DNA of 44,646 nt, taken from contig VHDL01000016.1 in the NCBI GenBank assembly GCA_016871415.1, positions 1-44,646 of the forward strand, in the 5' to 3' direction. The notes under the pieces were generated by a model, which saw nothing but the letters and a program-made list of their open reading frames with translations, made no database searches and was not told the origin of the DNA. The translations under genes were made by a program, and so were the position numbers. Each line of letters begins with the position of its first letter. Within the stretch, counting starts at the first letter, position 1. This DNA is from Verrucomicrobiota bacterium (GTDB lineage Bacteria; Verrucomicrobiota; Verrucomicrobiia; Opitutales; UBA953). This document shows positions 6,831-15,704 of the stretch, piece by piece.

Positions 6831-9818
6831 ATGAGGGCGACCCCGCTGCTTCTCCTGCTCTCCGCAGGTCTCCTCGCCGCGGAGGCGCCGCCGACCGGCA
6901 ATGCGCAGGTCGCCGAGATGGCCAAGACGTTCAAAGGACGCGGCGTGCAGGCGGACGATACCCCGCCTTCGACCCCGGCCGATGCGCTGAAGAAGTTCAC
7001 GGTCCGCAACGGTCTGAAGATCGAGCTCATCGCGGCGGAACCGGCCATCACCCAGCCCATCCATGCGAGCTGGGACTCCCAAGGCCGCCTCTGGGTGGTG
7101 CAGTTCCCGCAGTATCCTTTCCCGGCAGGACTGAAGGTCATCAGCTACGACCAGCACCTGCGCGCGCAGTTCGACAAGGTCCCCTTGCCTCCGCCCGCGG
7201 GAGACAAAGGCGCCGACGTCATCAGCGTCCTTGAGGATACCGACGGAGACGGCACCTACGACAAGCAGGCCGACGTCCTGCGAGGCCTCAATATCGTGAC
7301 CGCAGCCGTCGCCGGCGACGGGCTCCTCTGGGTGCTTAATCCGCCCTACCTGCTGAGCTACGCGCTGAAGGACGGACTCCCCGTCGGCGACCCGTCCGTC
7401 GAGCTGGCGGGCTTCGGCCTGGAAGACACGCACAGCACCGCGACCAGCCTCCAGTTCAACATCGACGGCTGGCTCTACGGCGCGAACGGCAGCACGACCA
7501 CCGGCAACGTCGGCGTGCCCGGCGGCAAGCGGACCGCCTGGACAGGCCAGTGCATCTGGCGCTTCCATCCGACCCGCAAGACCTTTGAGATCTACGCCGA
7601 GGGCGGCGGCAACACCTACAGCCTCGATATCGACGGCAAGGGCCGCGTCTTCTCGGGCTCCAATTACGGCGACACCCGCGGGATGCATTACGAGTTCGGT
7701 TCCTATGGCGTGAAGAACTGGGGCAAGCATGGTCCGCTCACGAATCCGCATGCCTATGGGTGGTTCGAACACATGGCGAACACCGGCGACAAGCGACGCT
7801 TCCCGCAAGCGTTCGTGCTCTACGAAGGCGGGCTGCTTGGTGCGGAATACGACGGCAAGCTCCTGGTGCCTAATTCGCTGGCGAACAAGGCGTACGTCAG
7901 CCGGCTCGTGCCGCAGGGCTCGACCTTCCGCACCATCGACGAAGAAGACCTCATCGCCAGCAGCGACCGCTGGTTCCGTCCCGTCTGGACCGGCGTCGGA
8001 CCCGACGGAGCGGTCACTCTGGCCGATTGGTATGACACCCGCCTCAGCCATGTGAACCCCGTCGACGACTGGGACAAACAACGCGGCCGTCTCTACCGTA
8101 TCCGGCCGGATGACGCCAAGGTCGGACTGAAACCTTTCGACCTCTCCCGGGCGCCGGCGGGCGAGCTCGTCGCCCTGCTCGCGCATCGCAACGAATGGTT
8201 CCGCAAGCAGGCCGTCCTCGAGATCGGCTGGCGCGGGCTCAAGGAAACGGTTCCGGCGCTCCGCGGGATGCTCACAGGTCAGCATGCATTGGAAGCCCTC
8301 TGGGCGCTCGACCTGCTCGGCGCCGTCGACGCGCCGCCCGTGACGCATGCCGACCCTTACGTACGCCGCTGGGCGTGGAAGATGCTCGGCGAACGCAGGG
8401 CCGTGCCCACCTCCGCTCAGATCAACGCGGCCAAGCAGGAAGCCCACCTTGAGGTCAGGGCGCAGATCCTGGCCTCGGCCAAGCGGATGCCGAACGAAGG
8501 CCTGCCGCTGGTGCGAGCGGGACTCGGGGCCCCCGACGAATCCGGACACCTCCCCTTGCTCGCCTGGTGGGCGTTGGAAGCGCACCTCGGCACGTCCGCC
8601 GAACGGGCGGCGGCGATTGATTTCCTGCGCGCCGATCCGTCGTTCGTCGCCTCAACCGTCTTCCGCGAAACCCTGGCCGAACGCATCGGCAAGCGCCTCG
8701 CCCATGGCGCGCGCCCGGAATCCCTGGCCGACGCGGCCGAAGTGCTGGCGCTCTGCCCGGCCCCCGCCGCGGAGAAGCTGTTGGACGGCATCCTTTCGCA
8801 GCTGGAGGCCGGCGACCTCCCTCCCATGCCGGCTTCGCTGCGCACCGCCCTGGAAGCCCGGCAGACGAAGGACGGACGGCAGCCGATCCCGCTGGCCCAC
8901 CTTCGCGCCGGCCACAAATCCGCCCTCGCGGCCGCCCTTAAGGAACTCTCCGACAAGCGCACGCCGGACCGACGTCTCCACGAGCTCGCCGACGCGCTGT
9001 CGATCGCCCAGCGCCCGGAAGCCATCGACCCGCTGCTCAAGCTGCTCATCGCTCCGAACACCGTCGGCAAGAAACCCTTGCTGTCGGCCCTTTCGCGCTA
9101 CGACGACGTCCGACTGCCCCGGGCCATCATCGACAACTACGAGCGCTCCATCGCGGCGGATGACGGCCTGCGGGATCTCGCGCTACGCACCTTGGCCGGT
9201 CGCCCCGCCTGGGCCACCCTCCTGCTCTCGGCCGTCGACACCGGCAAGATCCCGGCGCCGCACATCACCGCCGACGTCGCCCGCGCCTTGCTCCGCCACG
9301 GACTGCCGGAGGCGAACTCCGCCATCGAACGCCTCTGGAAGCCGTTGCTCGTGACCGGGCTCACGCCGGAGAAAGACCAGGAAGTCGCCCGTCTCCGGGC
9401 GGTCGCCCGCGCCGGAGAAGGCGACGACGCAAAGGGACGGGTTCATTTCCTGGCCCGTTGCGCCAGTTGCCATCAGCTGAAGGGCGAAGGCGGCAAGGTG
9501 GGCCCCGAACTGACCGGCTATGACCGTAGCAGCCTCGACTTCTGGGTGCTCAACATCATCTACCCCAGTCTCGAGATCCGCGAAGGCTTCGGGGCCTATG
9601 ACGTCCGCCTCAAGGACGGCACGATCGCCAACGGTATCCTTGAACGTCGCGAAGGCGGCGAGATCGTCCTGCGCGACCTCGCCGGCAACCGCACCAAGGT
9701 CAAGGAAGCCGCCGTCGCTTCGCTGCTCGCCAGCCCGACTTCGGTCATGCCCGAGAACCTGCTCGCCGGGTTGTCTGATCACGATCTTCGGGATTTCTTC
9801 GCGTATGTGATGAAGTGA
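6831..9818 (+). CDS. PVC-type membrane-bound dehydrogenase with HEAT region and cytochrome c
   Basis: A 995-residue exported protein: signal peptide about 1-16, a beta-propeller of the PVC heme-binding/glucose-sorbosone dehydrogenase-like type (about 55-430), a HEAT-like helical region (about 440-850) and a C-terminal cytochrome c domain with CASCH at 877-881. The calcium-binding-like DTDGDGTYDK loop typical of this family is present near 138. Likely role: oxidation of a sugar or alcohol in the periplasm with electron transfer to the respiratory chain. Unlike the protein at 208 it lacks a DUF1080 domain. The ATG lies 1 base after the sulfatase stop, indicating translational coupling. A low-complexity repeat tract begins 17 bases after its stop. 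Confidence 0.9.
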   Translation: MRATPLLLLLSAGLLAAEAPPTGNAQVAEMAKTFKGRGVQADDTPPSTPADALKKFTVRNGLKIELIAAEPAITQPIHASWDSQGRLWVVQFPQYPFPAGLKVISYDQHLRAQFDKVPLPPPAGDKGADVISVLEDTDGDGTYDKQADVLRGLNIVTAAVAGDGLLWVLNPPYLLSYALKDGLPVGDPSVELAGFGLEDTHSTATSLQFNIDGWLYGANGSTTTGNVGVPGGKRTAWTGQCIWRFHPTRKTFEIYAEGGGNTYSLDIDGKGRVFSGSNYGDTRGMHYEFGSYGVKNWGKHGPLTNPHAYGWFEHMANTGDKRRFPQAFVLYEGGLLGAEYDGKLLVPNSLANKAYVSRLVPQGSTFRTIDEEDLIASSDRWFRPVWTGVGPDGAVTLADWYDTRLSHVNPVDDWDKQRGRLYRIRPDDAKVGLKPFDLSRAPAGELVALLAHRNEWFRKQAVLEIGWRGLKETVPALRGMLTGQHALEALWALDLLGAVDAPPVTHADPYVRRWAWKMLGERRAVPTSAQINAAKQEAHLEVRAQILASAKRMPNEGLPLVRAGLGAPDESGHLPLLAWWALEAHLGTSAERAAAIDFLRADPSFVASTVFRETLAERIGKRLAHGARPESLADAAEVLALCPAPAAEKLLDGILSQLEAGDLPPMPASLRTALEARQTKDGRQPIPLAHLRAGHKSALAAALKELSDKRTPDRRLHELADALSIAQRPEAIDPLLKLLIAPNTVGKKPLLSALSRYDDVRLPRAIIDNYERSIAADDGLRDLALRTLAGRPAWATLLLSAVDTGKIPAPHITADVARALLRHGLPEANSAIERLWKPLLVTGLTPEKDQEVARLRAVARAGEGDDAKGRVHFLARCASCHQLKGEGGKVGPELTGYDRSSLDFWVLNIIYPSLEIREGFGAYDVRLKDGTIANGILERREGGEIVLRDLAGNRTKVKEAAVASLLASPTSVMPENLLAGLSDHDLRDFFAYVMK

Positions 9819-9835
9819 GTGAGGCGGAGCCTTCA

Positions 9836-10007
9836 AGGGGGCACGTGGGCAAGGGGACATGCGCTTACGCGTGGGGACATGCTGGCACGTGGGCATGTGG
9901 GCAAGGGTTGCAAAAAAACCGTGCAAAGGTGCAAATCGGAGCGAAGTTGCTATGCAAAAGTGCAAAGGTAACACAAGGGCTAGAGCTAGAGCGAGGGCTG
10001 GGGCTAG
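9836..10007 (+). repeat. Composite intergenic word-repeat tract
   Basis: The 410-base gap 9819-10228 carries no supported gene. In order it holds AGGGGGCACGTGGGCA (9836-9851, identical to 35954-35969), GGCAAGGGGACATG (9848-9861, inverted copy at 36013-36026), CACGTGGGCATGTGGGCA near 9885, GTGCAAAGGTGCAAAT (9921-9936, inverted copy at 36287-36302), and GGGCTAGAGCTAGAGC with AGGGCTGGGGCTAG (9977-10007; the last 14 bases have an inverted copy at 36256-36269). The same kinds of module therefore occur in two gaps 26 kb apart. Confidence 0.85.
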
Positions 10008-10039
10008 TAAGACAAAGCAAAGGCAATTCTCGGGTGGCG

Positions 10040-10176
10040 GAATCAATCGAGGACACGAGGACCGGAGGGCACGTGGGCCGGAGAAATCCGATGGCGGGAT
10101 GATCCGTTCAGTCCTCCGTTCAGTCCTCAACGCAGCCCTCCACTCAGTCCTCTGTCCTGTCATCGATTCAGTCCTC
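10040..10176 (+). repeat. Six 12-mer units plus an imperfect inverted arm
   Basis: Six consecutive 12-base units fill 10105-10176: CGTTCAGTCCTC twice, AACGCAGCCCTC, CACTCAGTCCTC, TGTCCTGTCATC and GATTCAGTCCTC. Part of the array (10147-10169) is an imperfect inverted repeat of 10040-10062, with a spacer of about 84 bases, so the region could fold into a long cruciform or RNA hairpin. The units match those at 60-95, 3974-3985 and 4065-4076. Confidence 0.85.
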
Positions 10177-10228
10177 CATGCTTCCAGCCATCCTTGACGG
10201 AGCGGCCTCACCCGCCCACCTTGCCGGC

Positions 10229-10432
10229 ATGAAGACGATGATGCAGTTCCTGCTCGGCGTGCGCCTGCTCTTCCTGTCGGCCGCCGGCGCGATGTGCGTC
10301 TATGGTCTGCTGCACGCCGCCGACCCGCAGGTCCAGTGGTATTGGACCGTCGGTCATGTCGTAGTCCTGGCAGTCTCGGTATTCCTGATCGGCAAGGTCT
10401 GGGCCTCTCTCAAGGCGACCTGGAAGGAATAG
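10229..10432 (+). CDS. Small membrane protein, unknown function
   Basis: A 67-residue protein with two hydrophobic segments (about 8-28 and 38-57) and a basic C-terminal end, so probably an inner-membrane protein. The family is not recognised. The frame is open from 10178, but the ATG at 10229 follows the end of the repeat array and starts the charged/hydrophobic N-terminus, so it is preferred. It resembles in size and layout the two-helix protein at 3601, which also sits next to a cytochrome-linked dehydrogenase, though the sequences are not obviously related. The dehydrogenase gene begins 94 bases downstream. Confidence 0.6.
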   Translation: MKTMMQFLLGVRLLFLSAAGAMCVYGLLHAADPQVQWYWTVGHVVVLAVSVFLIGKVWASLKATWKE

Positions 10433-10526
10433 GCGAGCGCCCTAAATGAGGGAAATCGGAGCCACCCGGACGCGAAGTCTGGCTGGATTAAAGCCGCCAC
10501 GGCCTCACAATAGATGGCGATCTGCC

Positions 10527-13500
10527 ATGAAGTCTCGCGCCCTGCTCCTCGCCCTCGCCTCGCTCGCCCTCGGCGTCCACGCCGCCGACAAGCCGGTAGC
10601 CGACCATAGCAAGATCAAGACGCGGGCCGACAAAGCCAACGCCGCCAACTGGCCCGACAACAGCAAGGGCTCCCCCACCCCGCACGCCCCGGCAGAGAAC
10701 CCGCCCGAGGCGAAGATGCAGCGCTCCCAGCGCGGCCAGGCGCCCGGCAAGGGCGAGACGATCGCCTTCATCGGCAACGGCTTCGCCGAACGCGAGACCT
10801 ACTACGGCCGCATCGAGACCGAGCTCCAGCTCCGCTTCCCCGACCGAGGCTTCATCGTGCGCAACCTCGGACGCTCGGGCGACACCCCCGCCTTCCGCCC
10901 CCATCCCGCGCGCGCCAGCCAGTGGGCCTTCCCGGGTGCCGAGAAGTTCCACCCCGAATACGCCCAGCACAACGGCAAGGGCTTCTTCTCCACGCCCGAC
11001 CAGTGGCTCTTCCATGTGAAGGCCGGCACCATCGTCGCCTTCTTCGGATACAACGAGTCCTTCGACGGACTCGGCAGGGTCGAAAACTACGAGGCGGAGC
11101 TCGACGCCTTCGTCGCCCACTCCCTCACCCGCGCCTACGACGGCGAGCGCGCCCCGCGCCTGGCCCTCGCCTCGCCCTTCGCCTTCGAGGACCTCTCCAA
11201 GAAGCGCGACCTACCCGACGGCAAGAAGGAGAACGAGCGCCTCGTCGCCTACTCCCAGGCCATGGGCCGCGTCGCCCAGAAACACGGCCTGACCTTCATC
11301 GACCTCTTCAGCGCCTCCCGCGACGCCTACGCCGCCAAGGCCGAAGGCGCCCCGGACTACACCATCAACGGCTTCGCGCCCACCGACCACGGCTACCGCT
11401 TCGCCGCCAAGATCGTGGCCGACGCGCTCTACGGCGTCGCCGCCCGCAAGTCGAAGGCCGACGAGGCCCTGGTCAACGCCGCCGTGAAGCAGAAGGATCA
11501 CTGGTGGAATTCCGACTACGCCATCGTCAACGGCGTCCACACCCACGGCCAGCGCTACAATCCCTTCGGCCCGCAGAACTACCCCGACGAAGTCCGCAAG
11601 ATCCGCGAGATGACCGCCCTGCGTGACACGCTCATCCAGGACGTCGCCGCTGGACGCCGCGCCGACCTGACCGTCGACGACTCGAAGACGCACCCCCTGC
11701 CGCCCGTCCCGACCAACTACAAGCCCAGCGACAAGAACGGCGACCCCGCCAAGTTCCTCTCCGGCGAGGAGGCCATCGCCAAGATGAAGCTCCTGCCCGG
11801 CTTTAAGGTGAACCTCTTCGCGGACGAGTCGATGTTCCCCGACCTCAAGAAGCCCGTGCAGATGTCCTTCGACGCCAAGGGCCGCCTCTGGGTCGCCACC
11901 ACGCCGACCTACCCGCACCATCGCCCCGGCGACCCCGCGCCCGACGACAAGCTCCTCATCCTCGAGGACACCGACGGCGACGGACGCGCCGACAAGCGCA
12001 GCGTCTTCGCCGACGGCCTGCACCTGCCCATCGGCTTCGAAATCGCGCCCGAAGGCGTGTACCTCTCCCAGGAACCCAACCTCGCCCTGCTCATCGACGA
12101 CGACAAGGACGGCAAGGCCGACCGCAAGGAGCTGATCCTGCACGGCTTCGACTCCCACGACACACACCACGCCATCTCGGCCTACTGCGCCGACGCCTCC
12201 GGCGCGTTCCACCTGCTCGAAGGACGGTTCCTGCACAGCCAGGTGGAGACCCCCTACGGTCCGCGGCGCTGCAACGACGGCGGCGCCTGGCGCTTCGACC
12301 CCAAGTCCTTCCGCCTCGAGCGCTATCAGACCGACGTCTCCAACCCCTGGGGCTTCTCGTTCAACCGCTGGGAGCAGCCGCACCTCTCCGACGCCTCGCC
12401 CGGTGAGAACTGGTGGGCCCTGCCGCTCTCGGCCAAGATGCCGTACGGCATCGAGATCCCCAAGATCGAGCAGTTCGTCCCCAAGCGGTCCCGTCCGAGC
12501 TCCGGCGCTGAATTCGTCTCCTCCCGCCACTTCCCCGAGGAATACCAGGGCGACTTCATGACGTGCAACACCATCGGCTTCCTCGGCATCAGCCTAGGCA
12601 CGCCGAGCGACGACGGCGCCGGCTACGTCGGCAAGGCGCACGGCGACCTCATCGTGTCCGAGGACGGCAACTTCCGCCCCGTCGATCTCGAGTTCGCGCC
12701 CGACGGCTCGCTCTACTTCCTGGACTGGCAGAACCCGCTCATCGGGCACATGCAGCACAACGCGCGCGACCCCAACCGCGACCGCGAGAAGGGCCGCATC
12801 TACCGCATCACCTGCCCGGGCCGCCCGCTCCTCAAGCCCGCCAAGGTCGACGGCGCCTCGGTCGCCGAGCTGCTGGAGAACCTGAAGGAGCCCGAATACC
12901 GCACCCGTTACCGCACCCGCCGCGAACTCCGCGGCCGTCCCGCCTCCGAAGTGCTGCCCGCCGTCAAGGCTTGGGTCGACCGTCTCGACCCCGCGGACCC
13001 TGAGTTCGAGCACCGCCTTTGCGAGGCGATGTGGGCCACCTGGGCGCAGAACGCTCCCGACGAGGCCCTGATCCGCCGCCTCCTTTCCGCCAAGCGACCC
13101 GAGGCGCGCGCCGCGGCGGCCGACGTCGTCCGCCACGCCTTCTGGAAGCTGCCCGCACATGTCGAACTGCTCATGCAGGCCGCGCGCGACGAGCATCCGC
13201 GCGTGCGCCTGACCGCGCTCGTGGCGGCCTCCTGGCTGGACAACGCCGACGGCGCCCGCATCGCCCTGGAGACCTTCCGCAAGCCCATCGACCGCTGGGC
13301 CGGACCGGTCACCCACTACGTCATGACGTACACGCTGTCGGACGACGTGAAGTCGCTGCTCGCGGGCGGACTCAAGCCGGACGACAACCCCGCGGCCGCG
13401 GACTACCTCGCCGGCAGGAGCGCGATCAGCAAGCCCGTGGCCGAAGAAGGCGGCACCGTGCGCCCCTCGCGCAAGCTCACCGCCGACGAGCAGAAGATCT

Positions 13501-13934
13501 TCGACCTCGGCAAGTCCGTCTACTTCCGCGACGCCCACTGCGCCACCTGCCACCAGGCGGACGGCAAGGGCCTGCCCAACGTCTACCCGCCCCTGTCCCG
13601 CAGCGACTGGCTGGAGAGCGACGAGCGCGTCATCAAGATCGTGCTCAAGGGCCTCTGGGGTCCGATCAAGGTCTCAGGCAAGGACTTCGACCCCACCAAG
13701 GGCGTGCCGCCCATGATGGGCTTCGCCGGCCTGCTCAATGACCAGGAAGTGGCGGCGGTCATCACCTTCAGCCGCCTCGCCTTCGGCAACAACGGCAAGC
13801 CCGTGAGCGCCGACCAAGTGGCCAAGGTGCGCGAGGCCACCAAGGACCGCGTGAACTTCTACATGGCCGACGAGATCCTCAAGGAGCATCCCCTGAAGCC
13901 CGCGGGACAGGGCAAGGGCGGCAAGAAGAAGTGA
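10527..13934 (+). CDS. SGNH-like domain + PVC-type dehydrogenase + cytochrome c fusion
   Basis: A 1135-residue exported protein. Signal peptide about 1-20. An SGNH/GDSL-like domain occupies about 75-310, recognisable from FIGNGFAERETYYGRIE and VRNLGRSGD; the usual Ser is replaced in the first block (GNGF), so catalysis is doubtful. A PVC heme-binding dehydrogenase propeller follows (about 410-770, with the DTDGDGRADK loop), then a helical region and a cytochrome c domain with CATCH at 1005-1009. This order is known in Planctomycetes and Verrucomicrobia. Likely role: sugar or alcohol oxidation linked to respiration. The frame is open from 10446, but the ATG at 10527 begins the signal peptide. 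A strong terminator follows at 13962. Confidence 0.88.
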   Translation: MKSRALLLALASLALGVHAADKPVADHSKIKTRADKANAANWPDNSKGSPTPHAPAENPPEAKMQRSQRGQAPGKGETIAFIGNGFAERETYYGRIETELQLRFPDRGFIVRNLGRSGDTPAFRPHPARASQWAFPGAEKFHPEYAQHNGKGFFSTPDQWLFHVKAGTIVAFFGYNESFDGLGRVENYEAELDAFVAHSLTRAYDGERAPRLALASPFAFEDLSKKRDLPDGKKENERLVAYSQAMGRVAQKHGLTFIDLFSASRDAYAAKAEGAPDYTINGFAPTDHGYRFAAKIVADALYGVAARKSKADEALVNAAVKQKDHWWNSDYAIVNGVHTHGQRYNPFGPQNYPDEVRKIREMTALRDTLIQDVAAGRRADLTVDDSKTHPLPPVPTNYKPSDKNGDPAKFLSGEEAIAKMKLLPGFKVNLFADESMFPDLKKPVQMSFDAKGRLWVATTPTYPHHRPGDPAPDDKLLILEDTDGDGRADKRSVFADGLHLPIGFEIAPEGVYLSQEPNLALLIDDDKDGKADRKELILHGFDSHDTHHAISAYCADASGAFHLLEGRFLHSQVETPYGPRRCNDGGAWRFDPKSFRLERYQTDVSNPWGFSFNRWEQPHLSDASPGENWWALPLSAKMPYGIEIPKIEQFVPKRSRPSSGAEFVSSRHFPEEYQGDFMTCNTIGFLGISLGTPSDDGAGYVGKAHGDLIVSEDGNFRPVDLEFAPDGSLYFLDWQNPLIGHMQHNARDPNRDREKGRIYRITCPGRPLLKPAKVDGASVAELLENLKEPEYRTRYRTRRELRGRPASEVLPAVKAWVDRLDPADPEFEHRLCEAMWATWAQNAPDEALIRRLLSAKRPEARAAAADVVRHAFWKLPAHVELLMQAARDEHPRVRLTALVAASWLDNADGARIALETFRKPIDRWAGPVTHYVMTYTLSDDVKSLLAGGLKPDDNPAAADYLAGRSAISKPVAEEGGTVRPSRKLTADEQKIFDLGKSVYFRDAHCATCHQADGKGLPNVYPPLSRSDWLESDERVIKIVLKGLWGPIKVSGKDFDPTKGVPPMMGFAGLLNDQEVAAVITFSRLAFGNNGKPVSADQVAKVREATKDRVNFYMADEILKEHPLKPAGQGKGGKKK

Positions 13935-13961
13935 ACTGAAGCGGTCCTGCAGCCCGTTTTC

Positions 13962-14003
13962 GCAGGGGCCGACGTCATCGACGCCGGCCCCTGCTCCTTC
14001 TTG
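13962..14003 (+). terminator. Rho-independent terminator
   Basis: A perfect 10-bp stem, GCAGGGGCCG (13962-13971) with CGGCCCCTGC (13985-13994), is followed by the T-rich tail TCCTTCTTG. It lies 27 bases after the stop of the dehydrogenase fusion and 37 bases before the next start, so it separates the two transcription units. Confidence 0.8.
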
Positions 14004-14040
14004 AATTGTAAGCGGCCCGCCCGCACCGATAGTCACCGTC

Positions 14041-15093
14041 ATGCGCAACCTGTCCGCCGCACTCCTCTGTTTCGCCGCCCTGTCCGCGGCCGCCTTCGAC
14101 TTCAAGGGCGTGCCGCCCGAAGCCTCGCTGGTCTTCGCCACCGAGTCCACGGCCGGACTGGCCATCTCGAACTCCCCGGGCATGCAGGCCCTGAAGGCCC
14201 GCATGCAGAAATCGCAGGCCGCCGAGATCGGCGGCTTCGACGTCGAGAAGGCATTCAAGGAGGCGACTGGCCTCGACCTGTCCTCTCCTGACATCTCCTT
14301 CGCCGGCGGACTTCTCGGGGGCTTTTCCGACGAGCCGGACTTCGTGCTCATCGTGCGCGGCGTCTACGATCAGGCTCGCCTGGCCTCCCACTGCGCCAGC
14401 AAGGGCGTCAAGAGCGTCCAAGCCGGCACGGTCAAAGGATGGGACCTTCCCGGACTCGTGAATTCCTTCGGCCCGGGCTCCCCCGAGCCGGTGAAGCCCG
14501 GTTCGCCCGCCCTCTTCACCTACGACGCCAGGACGCTCGTGATGACGAAGCCCGCCAATGTGGCAAAGGTCTTCGCGGCCCTCAGGGGCGCAGGACGCTC
14601 CTTCACGCCGGGCCCCGAAAGCGCCGGCGCCTCCTCGCAGGTCGGCAAAGGCTACTTCTTCATGGCCGCCAACAGCTCGCTCATGCCCCCGACTCCCGAT
14701 GACGACAGCGGTTTCAAGGGCATGCACGCCGCGATGGGAGAAAAAGGCGACGCGCAGGTCATGAAGTTCGAGGTGCTCTTCACCAGCCCGGAGAAGGCCG
14801 CGCCCTTCGCCATGCAGGCGCAGGGCATGGTGGCCATGATGCCCCTGATGATGGCGGGCGACCCCACCGCGCCGCAGTCCCCGGCCGACAAGGCCAAGGC
14901 GAAGCTGGCCGGCGACTTCATCGCGGGCATCGCGCCTGTCGAACACCGGGGCGACCGAGTGATCTTCACTGCCAGCTGGAGCACGGAGCGACTGCTCACG
15001 ATGCTCAACCAGCTCATCGACCAGGCGGAGCTCGAGGCGAAGAACGGGGCGAATCTCTTCGGCGCCCCCGCCGCGGCGCCGAAGAAGAAGTAA
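14041..15093 (+). CDS. Secreted protein of unknown function
   Basis: A 350-residue protein with a Sec signal peptide (about 1-18) and no family that I recognise. The mature part is mixed alpha/beta in character, starts FDFKGVPPEASLVF, is rich in Ala, Gly and Lys, and has a Met-rich stretch near 260-276 (GMVAMMPLMMAGD) that may be amphipathic. There are only two cysteines, near 120, and no metal or catalytic signature. It ends in a Lys-rich tail. It is flanked by terminators at 13962 and 15113, so it is probably monocistronic. The ATG at 14041 was chosen because it begins the signal peptide; no Shine-Dalgarno sequence is present. Confidence 0.75.
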   Translation: MRNLSAALLCFAALSAAAFDFKGVPPEASLVFATESTAGLAISNSPGMQALKARMQKSQAAEIGGFDVEKAFKEATGLDLSSPDISFAGGLLGGFSDEPDFVLIVRGVYDQARLASHCASKGVKSVQAGTVKGWDLPGLVNSFGPGSPEPVKPGSPALFTYDARTLVMTKPANVAKVFAALRGAGRSFTPGPESAGASSQVGKGYFFMAANSSLMPPTPDDDSGFKGMHAAMGEKGDAQVMKFEVLFTSPEKAAPFAMQAQGMVAMMPLMMAGDPTAPQSPADKAKAKLAGDFIAGIAPVEHRGDRVIFTASWSTERLLTMLNQLIDQAELEAKNGANLFGAPAAAPKKK

Positions 15094-15112
15094 GTCGGAC
15101 ATCGGCCAGAAG

Positions 15113-15142
15113 AAAGGGCGGAGCCTCGCGGCCCCGCCCTTT
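15113..15142. terminator. Bidirectional terminator between convergent genes
   Basis: The stem AAAGGGCGG (15113-15121) with CCGCCCTTT (15134-15142) has flanking A and T tracts on each side, so it can work on both strands. It lies between the convergent stops at 15093 (plus) and 15166 (minus), as expected for a shared terminator. Confidence 0.8.
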
Positions 15143-15165
15143 TCATGGCGGCGATTCCAAGTCGC

Positions 15166-15654
15166 TCAGCCGCAGCAGCCGGTCTTCTTTTCACCGGAGC
15201 CGCAGGAGCCGTCCTTGGGGCACAGGCCGCATGACGCGAGACACTCTCCTGAACCGCAGCAGGCCAAGCATCGAAAACCCTGACGACCCGCAAATGCCAG
15301 GTACAATCCAGCGAGAACCATGGCGATAACGATGGGGTTCCAGATATTCATGATCAGCACGTTCACGAAGAAGATGTTGAACAGGATGGCGCCCGAGAGG
15401 ACGATGCCCCAGCCCCGGGTGCACTTCAAGATCAGCAGCACGCCGGCGAGAATCTCCAATCCCTTGATCACGCTGAGGTAACCAGAGCCCGCCAAGCCGG
15501 CGAAGAAGGCTTGGGTCAGCTTGCCGGCTTCTTCGCCGTTCGGGGGCGTCGGGGCGGGCAAGATCGCTTTTACGGCGGGCACGAAATGCGCGACGCCGAA
15601 GAGGATGAAGGCGACTCCGAGCAGGAGGGCGACGATGCAGGGCAGTTTTTTCAT
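15166..15654 (-). CDS. DoxX-like membrane protein with cysteine-rich tail
   Basis: A 162-residue protein with four predicted membrane helices (about 4-25, 48-72, 75-98, 100-122) in the pattern of the DoxX/DoxX-like family. After the last helix is a tail with nine cysteines (129, 132, 133, 138, 142, 145, 151, 160, 161) in about 33 residues, mixed with Gly, Ser and Lys. DoxX family members are usually about 130-150 residues and lack such a tail. It could bind metal or a metal cluster, or act in thiol redox chemistry; this is inference. It lies 50 bases downstream of the pirin gene on the same strand and is probably cotranscribed with it; both families are linked to redox stress. Confidence 0.8.
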   Translation of the reverse strand: MKKLPCIVALLLGVAFILFGVAHFVPAVKAILPAPTPPNGEEAGKLTQAFFAGLAGSGYLSVIKGLEILAGVLLILKCTRGWGIVLSGAILFNIFFVNVLIMNIWNPIVIAMVLAGLYLAFAGRQGFRCLACCGSGECLASCGLCPKDGSCGSGEKKTGCCG

Positions 15655-15704
15655 AGCACCCGCAGATTAGCCCGCCCGACCCCGAGCAGGAAGCCCATAG
15701 TTGA

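Noticed and set aside
9836-10007. A small gene in the repeat tract
   Set aside because: Open frames through 9815-10197 translate only the low-complexity words and have no start context or recognisable product.
10105-10176. CRISPR array
   Set aside because: Units are contiguous 12-mers without spacers, and no cas gene is present.
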